64,000 nt of DNA from CAWIVH01 sp963839475 (GCA_963839475.1 CAWIVH010000015.1:744001-808000); one strand, 5' to 3'. Numbered from the stretch's first letter, positions 1 through 9,145 are shown. Numbers and translations: made by a program. The notes: generated from the letters alone by a model not told the origin.

Positions 1-360
1 CAGATAAGCTGCTTTGGTGATCCGACCTATGCCAAAAAGGAACTGCGGGCGGAGCTGGCGAGCGTTTTCCTGATGGCCGAACGGGGCATACCCAACGACG
101 CCAGCCGGAACGCCTCCTATGTAGGCCACTGGGTGGGGGTGCTAAAGGGTGACAAGCATGAGATCTTCCGAGCCGCCCGGGACGCCCACCGCGCCGCCGA
201 TCTTCTTCTCGCCCTGGAACTCCACAAATCTCTCGACCAGGCTCTGGCTCACATCAATCGGCCTGACAGCACTCAGCATCAACCACAAGGCGAAGTCACA
301 ATCGATACCGAAAAATGCAATGTCGCAGAAAATCAACCGACTTTTGAAATGGAGTTCTAG
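1..360 (+). CDS. ArdC/polyvalent-protein metallopeptidase domain, C-terminal part
   Basis: The reading frame is open from base 1 and ends at a TAG at 358-360, so only the last 119 residues are seen. The segment YAKKELRAELASVFLMAE followed by NASYVGHWVGVLKGD and EIFRAARDAHRAADLLL is the typical end of the zincin-like metallopeptidase domain found behind ArdC-type ssDNA-binding domains in plasmid, ICE and phage polyvalent proteins. The last 50 residues are a low-complexity polar tail. Known members act as antirestriction or DNA-entry proteins that travel with mobile DNA; the HExxH motif would lie upstream of the window. It sits next to a decayed methyltransferase, which supports a mobile-element edge. 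Confidence 0.8.
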   Translation, partial: QISCFGDPTYAKKELRAELASVFLMAERGIPNDASRNASYVGHWVGVLKGDKHEIFRAARDAHRAADLLLALELHKSLDQALAHINRPDSTQHQPQGEVTIDTEKCNVAENQPTFEMEF

Positions 361-370
361 AAAGGATTAT

Positions 371-559
371 TTAGCGCTTTCTCTCAGCGATTTTCCCCGC
401 AATAAAAAGCGCCCCCAGGGTTAGGGAGATGAATGCGAACCACAAGGTTGCATTCTTCGGCCCTGCAAGTTCATTGCACAGAATGAAGATCATCAGCAGC
501 AAAAACTGCGTCGCTATAATCCCGGCTATGAATCTGATAATCATAGGCAGCCCCACCAA
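371..559 (-). CDS. small two-helix membrane protein
   Basis: A 62-residue frame with two hydrophobic helices (about residues 5-27 and 38-55) and a basic tail KIAERKR. It is convergent with the metallopeptidase gene, with 10 bases between the stops. I do not recognise the family. The clean two-helix pattern favours a real gene, but no strong ribosome site is seen before the ATG at 559, so it could be chance. Confidence 0.4.
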   Translation of the reverse strand: MVGLPMIIRFIAGIIATQFLLLMIFILCNELAGPKNATLWFAFISLTLGALFIAGKIAERKR

Positions 560-660
560 AGGGAAGTTGTCTCTGATGCCGCCAATTGCGGAAGGACTTG
601 AATGCGCTGTATTTTCCCATGCTGCAATGAAACATTCAAGATACCGCCGGTTATCTATCG

Positions 661-842
661 CAAAGGAACTTGCCTTTCACGATTTCCATCACCAGAACTT
701 TCGGCCGCAGCCGGCGGAGCAGCCGGACAAATTCCTGGAAAAGCTGATTCCTGCCGTTGTCCATTTTGTATCTGCCGTCGGCAATTGCCGAAAAGACTAC
801 TCCCTTCCTGACTTGTCGGCTGAAATGCCGTCACTTCCATGG
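661..842 (-). pseudogene. DNA (cytosine-5-)-methyltransferase fragment
   Basis: On the minus strand, one frame reads DNGRNQLFQEFVRLLRRLRP then KVLVMEIVKGKF and a stop. This matches the catalytic region of Dcm-like C5 methyltransferases (RNQL..EFVRLL..L.PK.FVMENVKG), with the catalytic ENV motif changed to EIV. Upstream the frame is closed by a TGA near 835 and no domain remainder is visible on either side. I read it as a decayed remnant of about 55 codons, probably left by the same mobile DNA as the ArdC-type gene. Confidence 0.6.
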
Positions 843-988
843 GGTTGATAATTTTCGGACACCGATGTGCGCCCGCAAGCGCGAATGACGCAGGATCCGC
901 TATATCCGGGTAGAATTGCGCGTGGATTCTTCGTCAACGTTCGGCGTTAGTCCGCGAATATCCGTTCCCCATCAAAATACTATTATGC

Positions 989-3900
989 TTAGATCTCCTT
1001 TTTTGGATTCACTCCAGATATACCACTTGTTTTCTTGGCGATCTCCGAGAGAATCGGAAGAGCCTTGTCGAAATCGAAATCGGCAATGGCTTCCCGTAGC
1101 TCCTCAAGCTTTGATCTGCCGACGACACCGCGCATGGCTTCCTCCACTTCTGCGATGGCGTCAGCGGCATCCCCGTCGTTTGCTTCGATCAGCTTCCTTA
1201 GCCGCGCCACGGCCGCCGAAGCAGCTTCCCGATCGAATACCAACCGGATGTCCGATGCCGTTTCCGTTGGCGCCGTCTCGGCAAGTCCTTGCTGAATGGC
1301 CCGAATCACAGGGCCGAGCGTCGATCCGAATTCTTCGATCGATGCCGCTGGCGCCGTCCCCTTTTCGCGGATGGCTTTTTCTATTTTTTCGGCCGCCGAC
1401 TGGACCTTCCCGATCCCAAGATTACCGGCTACGCCTTTCACGGTATGGGCAATGCGGCCGGCCAGGACAGGGTCACCATCCTGGATTGCGGCGGCGATCC
1501 GGTTGCCCGCATCGCTTTCCTTGCTGGCAAACTGCTCGAGCAGGCTCCGATACAAACGTCGATTTCCCGCGACACGCTTCAGTCCGCCTTTGAAGTCAAT
1601 CCCGTCGATGGCGGGCAGCTTGATCGCTTCGGCGGGAACCGGCTGGGCAGCCGCCGCGATTCCATCTTTCTTCTCCGGTTTTGTCCAGCGCTTCAGGGCC
1701 GCGATCAGTGCCTCAGGGTCGATCGGTTTGGTGACATGGTCGTTCATGCCGGCCTCGAGGCAACGTTGCCGCTCCTCCACCAAAGCATGTGCTGTCATCG
1801 CGATGATCGGAAGGCCTTTGAATTGCGGGTCCGCCCGCAGCAATTTTGTGGCTGTATACCCATCCATCTCAGGCATCTGCAGATCCATCAGAACGACGTC
1901 GAACGCAGGGTTCCCGGTGGTTTCCTTCAGGATCCTGACCGCTTCGCCCCCGTGGTTGGCAACCGTCACAGCAGCTCCGGCGCTTTCCAACAGCTCGATG
2001 GCGACCTGCTGGTTCATCTCGTTGTCTTCGACGAGCAGAATCCGTACGCCGCCTACATCTTGAGAGTGTGCTTCGTCTTTTGAGACTTGGCTTCCGCCCG
2101 AATCGGCTGGGGCGGCGCCGAATAGATCCATAAGGTTGTCATAAAGGGTTGAGGCGCCGACCGGTTTCAACAGATAGCCGTCGACACCGATTTTTTCCGC
2201 CTCAGCCCTGACCTCCTCGCGTCCGAACGCGGTAACCATCACGATGCGCGGGATCTGTTTGAGTCGGCCGCCGAGCTTGATGATCCGGCTTGCTTCCAGC
2301 CCGTCCATTCCCGGCATATGCCAGTCCATGAGAACCAGCGCGTAGGGATCCTGAGAATCCGCCGCCACCAGTTCGCTTACAGCATCCTCTCCTGATGAAA
2401 CCGAGTCGACCCTAAGAGAGAACCCCCGCAGCGCATCGCTCAGGATTTCGCAGGCTTGAGGATTGTCGTCCACCACCAACACCCGGATGCCCGCGAGGTC
2501 CGGGACGAAACGCCTGCTTTCGAGAGCGGCGGATCCGATGCCAAACCATGCCGTAAAAAAGAAGGTGCTGCCCGCGCCGGGCGAACTTTCCACCCAGATG
2601 CTACCGCCCATCATTTCCACCAGCCGCTTGCTGATGGAGAGCCCGAGGCCCGTGCCTCCGAATTTCCGGGTCGTCGAAGTGTCGGCCTGGGTGAACGCTT
2701 GAAATAAGCGTGCCGCCTGTTCCGGCGTCATTCCTATGCCAGTATCCCGGATCGAGAATTTCAGTCTGACTTTGGACGGGGCGCTTTCCTCGATCGCCGC
2801 CGAAACTACGACTTCGCCGTGTTCGGTGAACTTCACCGCGTTGTTGACCAAGTTGATCAGGATCTGTCCCAGGCGCAGCGGATCGCCCACAAGGTTCGGC
2901 GGGATCTCTTTTTGCGCGGCAATCAGAAACTCCAGGTTTTTTTCATGAGCCTTTTGCGCCACGACGGTGGAGAGGTTTTCGAGGACATCCTCGAAACGGA
3001 AGTCGGCCTCTTCGATGTCCAGTTTTCCCGCCTCGATTTTCGAGAAGTCGAGAATGTCGTTAATGATGCCGAGAAGCGCTCCTGCGGCGATCTTGACCTT
3101 GGAGAGATAGTCGCGCTGCTTCGGAGTCATGTTGGTCTTCAACGCGAGGTGCGTCATTCCGATGATGGCGTTCATCGGGGTGCGGATTTCGTGGCTCATG
3201 TTGGCCAGGAACATCGACTTTGCCGCGGTGGCCTCTTCCGCTTTCTCCTTCGCAACCTGCAGCTCTTCCTCGGTTTGTTTACGCTGGATGCCCAGGCTGA
3301 TCCGGTTGGCCACCAGTCTCAGCGCCTGGAAATCTTCGCTTGAAAAGGGATGACGCCCGAAGGCGGCAAACACGCCGACCAGTCGATCCTGGACGAGGAG
3401 CGGGTAACCGCCGAAGCCAACGATACCCTGTGCTCGTGCCCACTCCAGATCGAAACCCTGTTCGCTGTCGATCGAGTTCGTTTCCAGGGCTTGGAGGGAC
3501 GCGGCAATTCGGCCCAGCTTCCTTTCTCCGACCCTGACCTTCGCGTGCGATCCGTCGAGGTGGGTATAGAGCCCGGCACTGGCGCATAAAACCAGTGTGT
3601 CTGTACCGGGTTCAAGCATCCAGATCCTCGAAAAAGCGGAGTCTACGCCCCGAAGGATCGCTTCCGCGCATACCTGCATCATCCCCGGGAAATCCTGCGA
3701 TTGGACCAGCGCCGCGCCGATATCGGAATGCATGGCGTCGTAGCGCGCCCGCCTGCGTGCAGCCTCATTCTGCACTTCGAGCTGCCGCGCCTGTTCCTGT
3801 GTCTGCACGAGCATTTCCTGTGTGGCGATATTGTGCGAGAGGACCTCGAGGCTCATGGCTATCACCGGTAGCAGCTCCTCCATGAGCGCCTGTTCACTGG

Positions 3901-5092
3901 CATTTAACGCACGGAAGGATGCGAATTCCATCACCGCCAGCAGTTCATCTCTCGACTTAATCGGCCACGCGGTTGCTTGCACGGGCGCGGCTTTGCCCAG
4001 TCCCGAGGAAATGCGGAGGTAGTCAGGCGGCAATTCGGTAAGGACAATGGATGCCCTATCCAGCGCGCATTGGCCGGCCAAACCCTCGCCCACGCGAAGC
4101 GTTTCCGTTCCGCTCGCGCTTTCGGCGAGTCCGTAGCTCGCGACACGCAGAAGCTGATCGCTGTCTTGATCTGAAAGAAAAAGGCCAGCAACGCCTCCAC
4201 CGAGTGTCGGCACGAGTCCTGAAAGCAGCCGTTGCCCGAATTCGGCGTGCGATGTCGCTCCCTGCAGCGTTCCCGCAAGTTTGGCGATATTCCCCTTGAT
4301 CCACCGCTGTTCCTCCATTGCCGCAGCGCCAGCCTTCAGGACTTCAATGGAGCGGGCAAGTTCCCCGATTTCGTGGGTAGCTTCCGCAAAGGGAACCGAA
4401 TGCCCATAGTCGCCGGCCGCAACAGCCTCAACTGAGTTCCTGAGAGTCTGGATAGGAATCACGATCTTGCGAAATGTCATGAATCCGAGTATGCCGGTGA
4501 ACACCATGACGAGTGCAACAGTGATCGGCAAGTTCCTCCTGGAGTTCCTAATCGTCGACATGGTTGTCTGGCTGCCCTCTGTCGCCAGACGTTCGTTGTG
4601 CTTTATCCACTCTTGCAGAACGTTGTTTGCGCGGAGCCCCAGGTCTGCAAACGTGCCGGTGAAGATTTGTTGGACCGAGCCCCCGCGCTGTCCATTGGCT
4701 TGGGCGGACAAAAGCTTAGCGGCTTCGGCGGCCCACCGGCGATTCAAATCCTGAAACTGCGAGCACATCCTACGGTCTTCCTCGCTGGAGATCAGCGATC
4801 CAGCGTATTTGGCAAGCAATCGGTTTAGTTCTTCCTGGTTTGCCCGAAGGACTCCCGCATCCCGCGCCTGCTCGTCCTTGTCGTCGGCAAGAAGGTAATT
4901 TCGAACACTCACGCGCGACTCTTCATAGCTGCGCGTGATGTTCCCGAGGGCAGAAAGGCTTTCCACCTGCAGAATCATAAACCGGCTATGTGATTCGATG
5001 CTGGCAAGCCGGTTTGAGACAAAAAAACCCAGGCAGAAGAGGGCCAGAAGCGGTATGGCAAGCAGTATGATCAAGCCTCGTGCAATCGTCAT
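989..5092 (-). CDS. hybrid sensor histidine kinase with two receivers and HPt
   Basis: 1367 residues. In order: TM helix 5-27, extracytoplasmic sensor about 28-187, TM helix 188-208, HAMP about 208-262, GAF-like domain about 265-425, second GAF about 445-605, HisKA with phospho-His in SHEIRTPMNAIIG (near residue 634), HATPase_c with DTGIGM and GGTGLGL boxes, receiver 1 (Asp in LMDWHMPGMDG near 923), receiver 2 (Asp in LMDLQMPEMDG near 1070) and a C-terminal HPt with AHTVKGVAGNLG (His near 1216). All phosphorelay residues are present, so it should be a working multistep relay at the inner membrane. No response regulator follows, so the output partner is not local. Start at 5092 is followed at once by the TM helix. 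Confidence 0.95.
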   Translation of the reverse strand: MTIARGLIILLAIPLLALFCLGFFVSNRLASIESHSRFMILQVESLSALGNITRSYEESRVSVRNYLLADDKDEQARDAGVLRANQEELNRLLAKYAGSLISSEEDRRMCSQFQDLNRRWAAEAAKLLSAQANGQRGGSVQQIFTGTFADLGLRANNVLQEWIKHNERLATEGSQTTMSTIRNSRRNLPITVALVMVFTGILGFMTFRKIVIPIQTLRNSVEAVAAGDYGHSVPFAEATHEIGELARSIEVLKAGAAAMEEQRWIKGNIAKLAGTLQGATSHAEFGQRLLSGLVPTLGGGVAGLFLSDQDSDQLLRVASYGLAESASGTETLRVGEGLAGQCALDRASIVLTELPPDYLRISSGLGKAAPVQATAWPIKSRDELLAVMEFASFRALNASEQALMEELLPVIAMSLEVLSHNIATQEMLVQTQEQARQLEVQNEAARRRARYDAMHSDIGAALVQSQDFPGMMQVCAEAILRGVDSAFSRIWMLEPGTDTLVLCASAGLYTHLDGSHAKVRVGERKLGRIAASLQALETNSIDSEQGFDLEWARAQGIVGFGGYPLLVQDRLVGVFAAFGRHPFSSEDFQALRLVANRISLGIQRKQTEEELQVAKEKAEEATAAKSMFLANMSHEIRTPMNAIIGMTHLALKTNMTPKQRDYLSKVKIAAGALLGIINDILDFSKIEAGKLDIEEADFRFEDVLENLSTVVAQKAHEKNLEFLIAAQKEIPPNLVGDPLRLGQILINLVNNAVKFTEHGEVVVSAAIEESAPSKVRLKFSIRDTGIGMTPEQAARLFQAFTQADTSTTRKFGGTGLGLSISKRLVEMMGGSIWVESSPGAGSTFFFTAWFGIGSAALESRRFVPDLAGIRVLVVDDNPQACEILSDALRGFSLRVDSVSSGEDAVSELVAADSQDPYALVLMDWHMPGMDGLEASRIIKLGGRLKQIPRIVMVTAFGREEVRAEAEKIGVDGYLLKPVGASTLYDNLMDLFGAAPADSGGSQVSKDEAHSQDVGGVRILLVEDNEMNQQVAIELLESAGAAVTVANHGGEAVRILKETTGNPAFDVVLMDLQMPEMDGYTATKLLRADPQFKGLPIIAMTAHALVEERQRCLEAGMNDHVTKPIDPEALIAALKRWTKPEKKDGIAAAAQPVPAEAIKLPAIDGIDFKGGLKRVAGNRRLYRSLLEQFASKESDAGNRIAAAIQDGDPVLAGRIAHTVKGVAGNLGIGKVQSAAEKIEKAIREKGTAPAASIEEFGSTLGPVIRAIQQGLAETAPTETASDIRLVFDREAASAAVARLRKLIEANDGDAADAIAEVEEAMRGVVGRSKLEELREAIADFDFDKALPILSEIAKKTSGISGVNPKKEI

Positions 5093-5238
5093 AAGGTCTC
5101 CGGCTTCTCGGGCTCAATCTGGAGCGCCCAAGTTGCTGTAGAAAATGGACATAATGGAGTGACCGGTTTCCATTGCGTACTATGCGTGGGTTGTTAGTCT
5201 GTCGAATAAGAGAGCCACATACGGGAGGAAACTGGCCA

Positions 5239-5519
5239 TGACGAATTCTATCACCTTGGTTGGATTTGACGACGCAGCAAAAAGGTTAATGTTGCAGTTT
5301 TTATTGGCAATGAAGCCAAGCCAGACGAGGAGTTTGTTGTCGAGAATGATTCGAAGGGCCACGGACGATTTGTCCGGAAGGTGAAGTCTCTTCCGGGAGA
5401 AGTGCGATGTGTCTACGAAGCCGGGGTTAACGGCTATCACCTGCATCGGGTTCTAAGCAAAGGGAAGATTTCCTGTGGTGTTGCAGCACCTTCGCTGATA
5501 CCACGTCGCGCGGGCTATG
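5239..5519 (+). pseudogene. IS110-family transposase N-terminal remnant
   Basis: The frame starts MTNSITLVGFDDAAK, then shifts by one base near 5283 into KVNVAVFIGNEAKPDEEFVV, continuing to CVYEAGVNGYHLHR and CGVAAPSLIPRRAGY. The YEAG..GY and VAAPSLIPR blocks are characteristic of the DEDD (RuvC-like) domain of IS110/IS1111 transposases. Only about 90 of some 340-400 residues remain, with no C-terminal serine domain. It runs directly into an RND pump fragment, so the junction is a deletion or insertion scar. Confidence 0.75.
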
Positions 5520-6128
5520 CCGCCTGATTTCTGGAGCGGTCATTACGAAGCCATGGAACGCGTCGCCCAGCGCCTGAAAGTTGTCGTGCCGCTGATCCTC
5601 TTCCTGATCTTCCTGCTGCTGTATCTGAACATGTGCTCAGTCACCAAGACCCTGATTGTCGTGCTGGCGGTACCGTTTTCCGCGGTCGGGGCGCTCTGGT
5701 TCCTTTACCTGCTGGGATACGACATGAGCATCGCGGTCTAGGTCGGCCTGATCGCGCTTCTCGGTGTGGATGCGGAAACCGGAGTGTTCATGCTCCTGTA
5801 CCTGGATCTTTCCTATCAGCAGGCCAGGGAGGAGGGCCGCTCCAGGACCCTGTCCTATCTGCACGAAGCGATTGTGCACGGCCGCCAAACGCAGACGCCC
5901 TAAGTTTATGACGGTGGCGACTACATTCCTGGGCCTGGTGCCGATCATTTGGGCAACCTGAACGGGATCCGATGTGATAAGCGCATGGCCGTGCCCATGA
6001 TCGGCGGCATATTCACATCATTTGTGATGGAGCTGGTTGTTTATCCCGCCATCTATGAAATCTGGAAGTCAAAATTCGAGATGAAGCAAATACCGGCTCC
6101 TTTGCAGGAACCGACAACAGTTGCATAG
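5520..6128 (+). pseudogene. CusA/CzcA-type RND efflux pump C-terminal remnant
   Basis: The frame beginning PPDFWSGHYEAMERVAQRLK and continuing through VVPLILFLIFLLLYLN, LAVPFSAVGALWFLYLLGYD, LLGVDAETGVFMLLYLDL and, after a shift, KFMTVATTFLGLVPIIWAT and PMIGGIFTSFVMELLVYPA is the last fifth of a heavy-metal RND permease of the CusA/CzcA family. It contains a TAG where the family has Trp (near 5739), a frameshift near 5900 and a stop plus small deletion near 5960. The 5' four fifths are missing and an IS110 fragment abuts it. It cannot be functional. Confidence 0.85.
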
Positions 6129-6322
6129 TAGAGACGTCGTTGGACATGCCAACGAAAAAAGGCTGGCCAGCTCAGCCTGTTTAGAATGGCCACCGTGAGA
6201 AACACAGAAAACAAAGGCGACAGAATCCATCCGCGTGTAAGCAAGCGGCGGGAAAATCCCTGAGTTCGATTATCTTACATCTTCTGAAGGGGCCATATGC
6301 GGGCTCACCTACACTGAGCCTC

Positions 6323-6640
6323 TCACCCCTCTAGAAGCCATTTGCGCGCCTCATCCGCAGCCGCATGGTCGAAATAGCGGATTGGGGCAGTGATGAAGGG
6401 GCGGTAGAACATAGCCATCCGTTCGTTTTGGTTGGCCTAATCTATGACTACGAAGCGGTTAATATCGGCATAAAACCGGAAATCAGATTTGATTTCCGCC
6501 CATATCGCCCCCCCGGCTCCCAGCCGTGAAACTGGGCCATCTCAAAGATAATGCTGATTTCCCCCTCTTTCTTGATGAGCCGTTTGACCTCGAGAATAAA
6601 ATGGCCATAATCCTCATCCAAATCGTAATAATGATGCTGT
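6323..6640 (-). pseudogene. SpoIIAA-like (STAS-type) protein remnant
   Basis: Minus-strand translation gives DEDYGHFILEVKRLIKKEGE, ISIIFEMAQFHGWEPGGAIW, an in-frame TAG near 6440 and then RYFDHAAADEARKWLLEG with a stop at 6323. It aligns residue for residue with the intact gene at 38024-38386 (EEDYGHFLPEIERLIKKEG, ISIVFEMSQFHGWEFG, RYFDHEAADEARRW). The N-terminus is lost. It is a clear decayed paralogue. Confidence 0.85.
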
Positions 6641-6686
6641 TCGCAAATTCAATGGCTGCTATTCTCAATCATACTGCGAGCCTCAT

Positions 6687-6872
6687 TTAGTAATTCCGGG
6701 TACCAACCCAAACCAGTACGTCTTTGTCACGGAGAGTCGTACCTCCGTCCGGGACTATGATTTCATTGTCCCGATTTATATCCAGCATGGGCGGGTCGCT
6801 GGGGAATTTTATGCGGCGTAAAAAGTTTCCCACAAATGCTTCATTGCGCAGATTCACATCCAGCACATCCAT
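6687..6872 (-). pseudogene. TrkA-C (RCK_C) domain remnant
   Basis: The 61-residue frame contains VGNFLRRIKFPSDPPMLDIN, RDNEIIVPDGGTTLRDKDVLVW. The pattern R..EIIVPDG.T.L...D.L is the signature of the C-terminal regulatory RCK_C domain attached to K+, Cl- and SLC13 transporters. No transporter body is found upstream on the minus strand, where a lipoprotein gene lies. It is most simply the last piece of a lost transporter; a stand-alone small RCK_C protein is the alternative. Confidence 0.5.
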
Positions 6873-6934
6873 ACCGTCAGCGGAGCCCCCTGTCTCAGTC
6901 TGTCCAGTACATGGGGGGAAGTTCCCGCAGCACT

Positions 6935-7468
6935 TTATTTCTTGGTTTTCTTCGGTGCGGCCTTTTTTGAAGATGACTTCTTAGGCGCCTTTGCCGTGAG
7001 GGTGGTCTTCATCTTTTCATGGTTGGCGATTGCGGCAGTGGCAGTTCCGGCAGCCCCAAGCACTACATCCTTAATCTTTATCAGCGATTCCTTATCCTTT
7101 TTAAGCTTTGGCATCGCCTGGTCGTGATCCATCTTCTTGTCGTAGGCTGTCAGCGTTTTGAGAACATTTTCGGCTTCGCCCTTAGCCGCACCGAGCCCTT
7201 GTTTGGCTGCCGAGATATCGTCCGCGTTGTGTCCTTTCATCTTTTTGGAATACTTCTTCACGAGTTCCTCGTGCATCCTGAGCGTCGCATCGAGCCTGGC
7301 TTGAAGATCGGTGAAGCCAGCGAGGTTCGATTTCACATCCTTCTGAAGCGCCATCACCTCAGCATTCATGGCACTTTCCATCTTCTGTTGCTCCTGTGTC
7401 TTGCCACATCCTGAACAAATCAGAGCCAGCGCCGCGACAAGCACGAGGAAAACGACACAAGGTCTCAT
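6935..7468 (-). CDS. predicted lipoprotein with Lys/Ala-rich C-terminus
   Basis: 177 residues from the ATG at 7468, which has AAAGGA eight bases upstream; two further in-frame ATGs at 7498 and 7483 sit in a tandem repeat of the same start region. A signal peptide ends in a lipobox (LICSGC), so it should be lipid-anchored. The mature part is helical (QQKMESAMNAEVMALQKDV and DLQARLDATLRMHEELVKKY) and ends in a basic KAPKKSSSKKAAPKKTKK tail. I do not recognise a family. It is the only intact gene among several remnants, so it is probably expressed and kept. Confidence 0.75.
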   Translation of the reverse strand: MRPCVVFLVLVAALALICSGCGKTQEQQKMESAMNAEVMALQKDVKSNLAGFTDLQARLDATLRMHEELVKKYSKKMKGHNADDISAAKQGLGAAKGEAENVLKTLTAYDKKMDHDQAMPKLKKDKESLIKIKDVVLGAAGTATAAIANHEKMKTTLTAKAPKKSSSKKAAPKKTKK

Positions 7469-7538
7469 GGGAGATCCTTTCATATGGGGTCCTTTCATAG
7501 GAGGGTGAAGTGAAAAGGAAACCTTTCATCGCCAGAAA

Positions 7539-7841
7539 TCAATCCCAGGCCAAATGCGAGGGTGCAGCCAGTTTTTGTCCCATGCTCCCTCTGAGGCTCT
7601 GATCAAACGGGCGCTCCTCACTATAGCCGATTGCATCAAGTCGATCCAGCTCGACTCCTCTCGTGGCAAAACCCTGTCTTGCGGCATGTGAGTACCTGTG
7701 CACAAGTGTCAGGTTTTGCCTCTCAGCATTGCATTCGTCAATGACTTTGAGTCTTTTGCCGATGCCTGCAAAAATGAGGCCGACTTCACCCCGTGGGATC
7801 ATTCCGCCTCCGACATCCAATCCTTTATCCAGAATCCCCAA
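7539..7841 (-). pseudogene. chimeric remnant: CPA2 antiporter piece joined to Pal/OmpA C-terminus
   Basis: The first third (ILDKGLDVGGGMIPRGEVGL, IFAGIGKRLKVID) matches the last helix region of the Na+/H+ antiporter at 45189-46592 (LQKGLDRLSVSIGMIPRGEV, GLIFAGVGRSIRIID). The remainder (CNAERQNLTLVHRYSHAARQ, GVELDRLDAIGYSEERPFDQ) is the OmpA-like domain end of a peptidoglycan-associated lipoprotein, similar to the gene at 8333-9133 (CDERGSEKYNLALGDRRAQA, DRIDTISYGEEHPFALG). The two pieces are fused in frame. Neither has the rest of its protein, so I call it a fusion of two remnants and not a gene. Confidence 0.75.
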
Positions 7842-8332
7842 ACCACAAACCTGAAGAAAGGAACTTAATATACGGCCCAGCCGCGAAATCCATTGCCAAT
7901 ATCCATATTGAAATTAGAATCCAGGAAATCGGCGCATAAGGTACTGGAATCATCCTCCGGCTTGACAGAAAACCCCTAATCATTTCATGCCCTAATCATC
8001 ACTGGAATACGGAGATTCATTCCGGTCGCTCTACCGAGGATTCCCGTGGTTTCCTTCGGGACCTGATAATCACAAGGCAACTTAATGGACCGACATTGCT
8101 CGGCACCAGAGTACATCGGTGCTGCGGGCAGCGTTCTACATGTCGGCCGCGTGAAGTGATACCAGCCTGCAATCAGCGGCATGAGATCGAAACCTCCGGG
8201 GGTCATTTTATGGTCGCCATCCGCATCGGCCAAAAAAACAAAAAAATTGAATCCCGCCCAAAGTTGACAAGCAAGCCTCCTGAGCACAGGCAAGCAGTAA
8301 CCTCGTGCCTCAGGGCGTCAGCCATATTTTTT
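7842..8332. other. intergenic, no recognisable gene
   Basis: About 490 bases between the chimeric remnant and the Pal gene. Frames of 60-100 codons exist on both strands, but none shows a family motif, signal peptide or ribosome site. Given the surroundings it is likely further decayed coding DNA. Confidence 0.4.
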
Positions 8333-9133
8333 CTATGGCAGCCAGATCCAGGTGATTGGCGACGGATTTTTAAAAATGAAGTGTGCCCGCCGGTTTTTGG
8401 CCCATGCTTCTTCATTGTGCCCCAATGCGAACGGATGCTCTTCGCCATAACTAATGGTGTCGATGCGATCTGATTGGATTCCCATCAGCAACAAATATTG
8501 TCGGGCCGCTTGCGCGCGTCTATCTCCCAAAGCGAGGTTATACTTTTCGGAGCCCCGTTCGTCGCAATGCCCTTCAATGGTGAGGTGGATTGCAGGTCGT
8601 TCGGCCAGCGCAGCTTTGTCTTCATTCAAGATAGCGATTGAGTCTTGCCTGAGATTATATTTGTCAAAGTCAAAAAAGATGTCTCCGATCCGCGTTGAGA
8701 AGAACTCGGAATCGGAGATAGGCCGTCGAGGTGGAGGTGTCACAGCAGCTCGTTCAATTACCGTCACTCGAGTACCGGCCGTTGAGCTTCCGCCTGGTCC
8801 CTCCGCGACAGCTGTGTAGGTCGTGGATGCGGGGGGAGTGACAGATTGCTTGCCTGTAGCCGCCACAGCGCCGACTCCGCCATCGATTTTGACCGATGTA
8901 GCATTTTCCGAGCTCCAGATCAGAATGGCAAATTCGCCTTTGTTGATGGTTGAAGGCGATGCTGTGAGTGATATTGTTGGAATGGACGCTGGAGCGGGTT
9001 TAAGCACCGGCGCCGGTGTGGCATAAGACGTAGGGGCAGGCACCACGCCTTTTTTTGCGCAGCCGCTCAGCCCCGTTGCCATACCCGCCAGCAAAAATGC
9101 GAGCATTATGTAGCTATTTAAAATTCCTTTCAT
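8333..9133 (-). CDS. Pal-like lipoprotein with Ig-like and OmpA domains
   Basis: 266 residues. A lipoprotein signal ends at lipobox LSGC (Cys25). Residues about 50-130 form an Ig-like repeat (ISLTASPSTINKGEFAILIW, SSENATSVKIDGGVG, TTYTAVAEGPGGSSTAG), a type common in Acidobacteriota secreted proteins. Residues about 150-255 are the OmpA peptidoglycan-binding domain (DFDKYNLRQDSIAILNED, IEGHCDERGSEKYNLALGDR). It should anchor the outer membrane to peptidoglycan. No tol genes are adjacent, so it is an additional Pal paralogue and not the tol-pal copy. The C-terminal FIFKNPSPITWIWLP extension is unusual and may come from a late frameshift. Confidence 0.88.
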   Translation of the reverse strand: MKGILNSYIMLAFLLAGMATGLSGCAKKGVVPAPTSYATPAPVLKPAPASIPTISLTASPSTINKGEFAILIWSSENATSVKIDGGVGAVAATGKQSVTPPASTTYTAVAEGPGGSSTAGTRVTVIERAAVTPPPRRPISDSEFFSTRIGDIFFDFDKYNLRQDSIAILNEDKAALAERPAIHLTIEGHCDERGSEKYNLALGDRRAQAARQYLLLMGIQSDRIDTISYGEEHPFALGHNEEAWAKNRRAHFIFKNPSPITWIWLP

Positions 9134-9145
9134 AAGTCCCCCATT

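Noticed and set aside
1035..4435. Many plus-strand frames of 70-260 codons opposite the hybrid histidine kinase
   Set aside because: They are antisense shadows of a long, motif-complete gene; their translations show no domains and high Arg/Ser/Pro content.
6483..6668. A 61-codon minus-strand frame
   Set aside because: It is a shifted frame of the SpoIIAA-like remnant, which is recognisable in another frame.
7985..8293. A 102-codon minus-strand frame (ADADGDHKMTPGGFDLMPL)
   Set aside because: It superficially recalls a Ca2+-binding loop, but there is no repeat, signal peptide or ribosome site.
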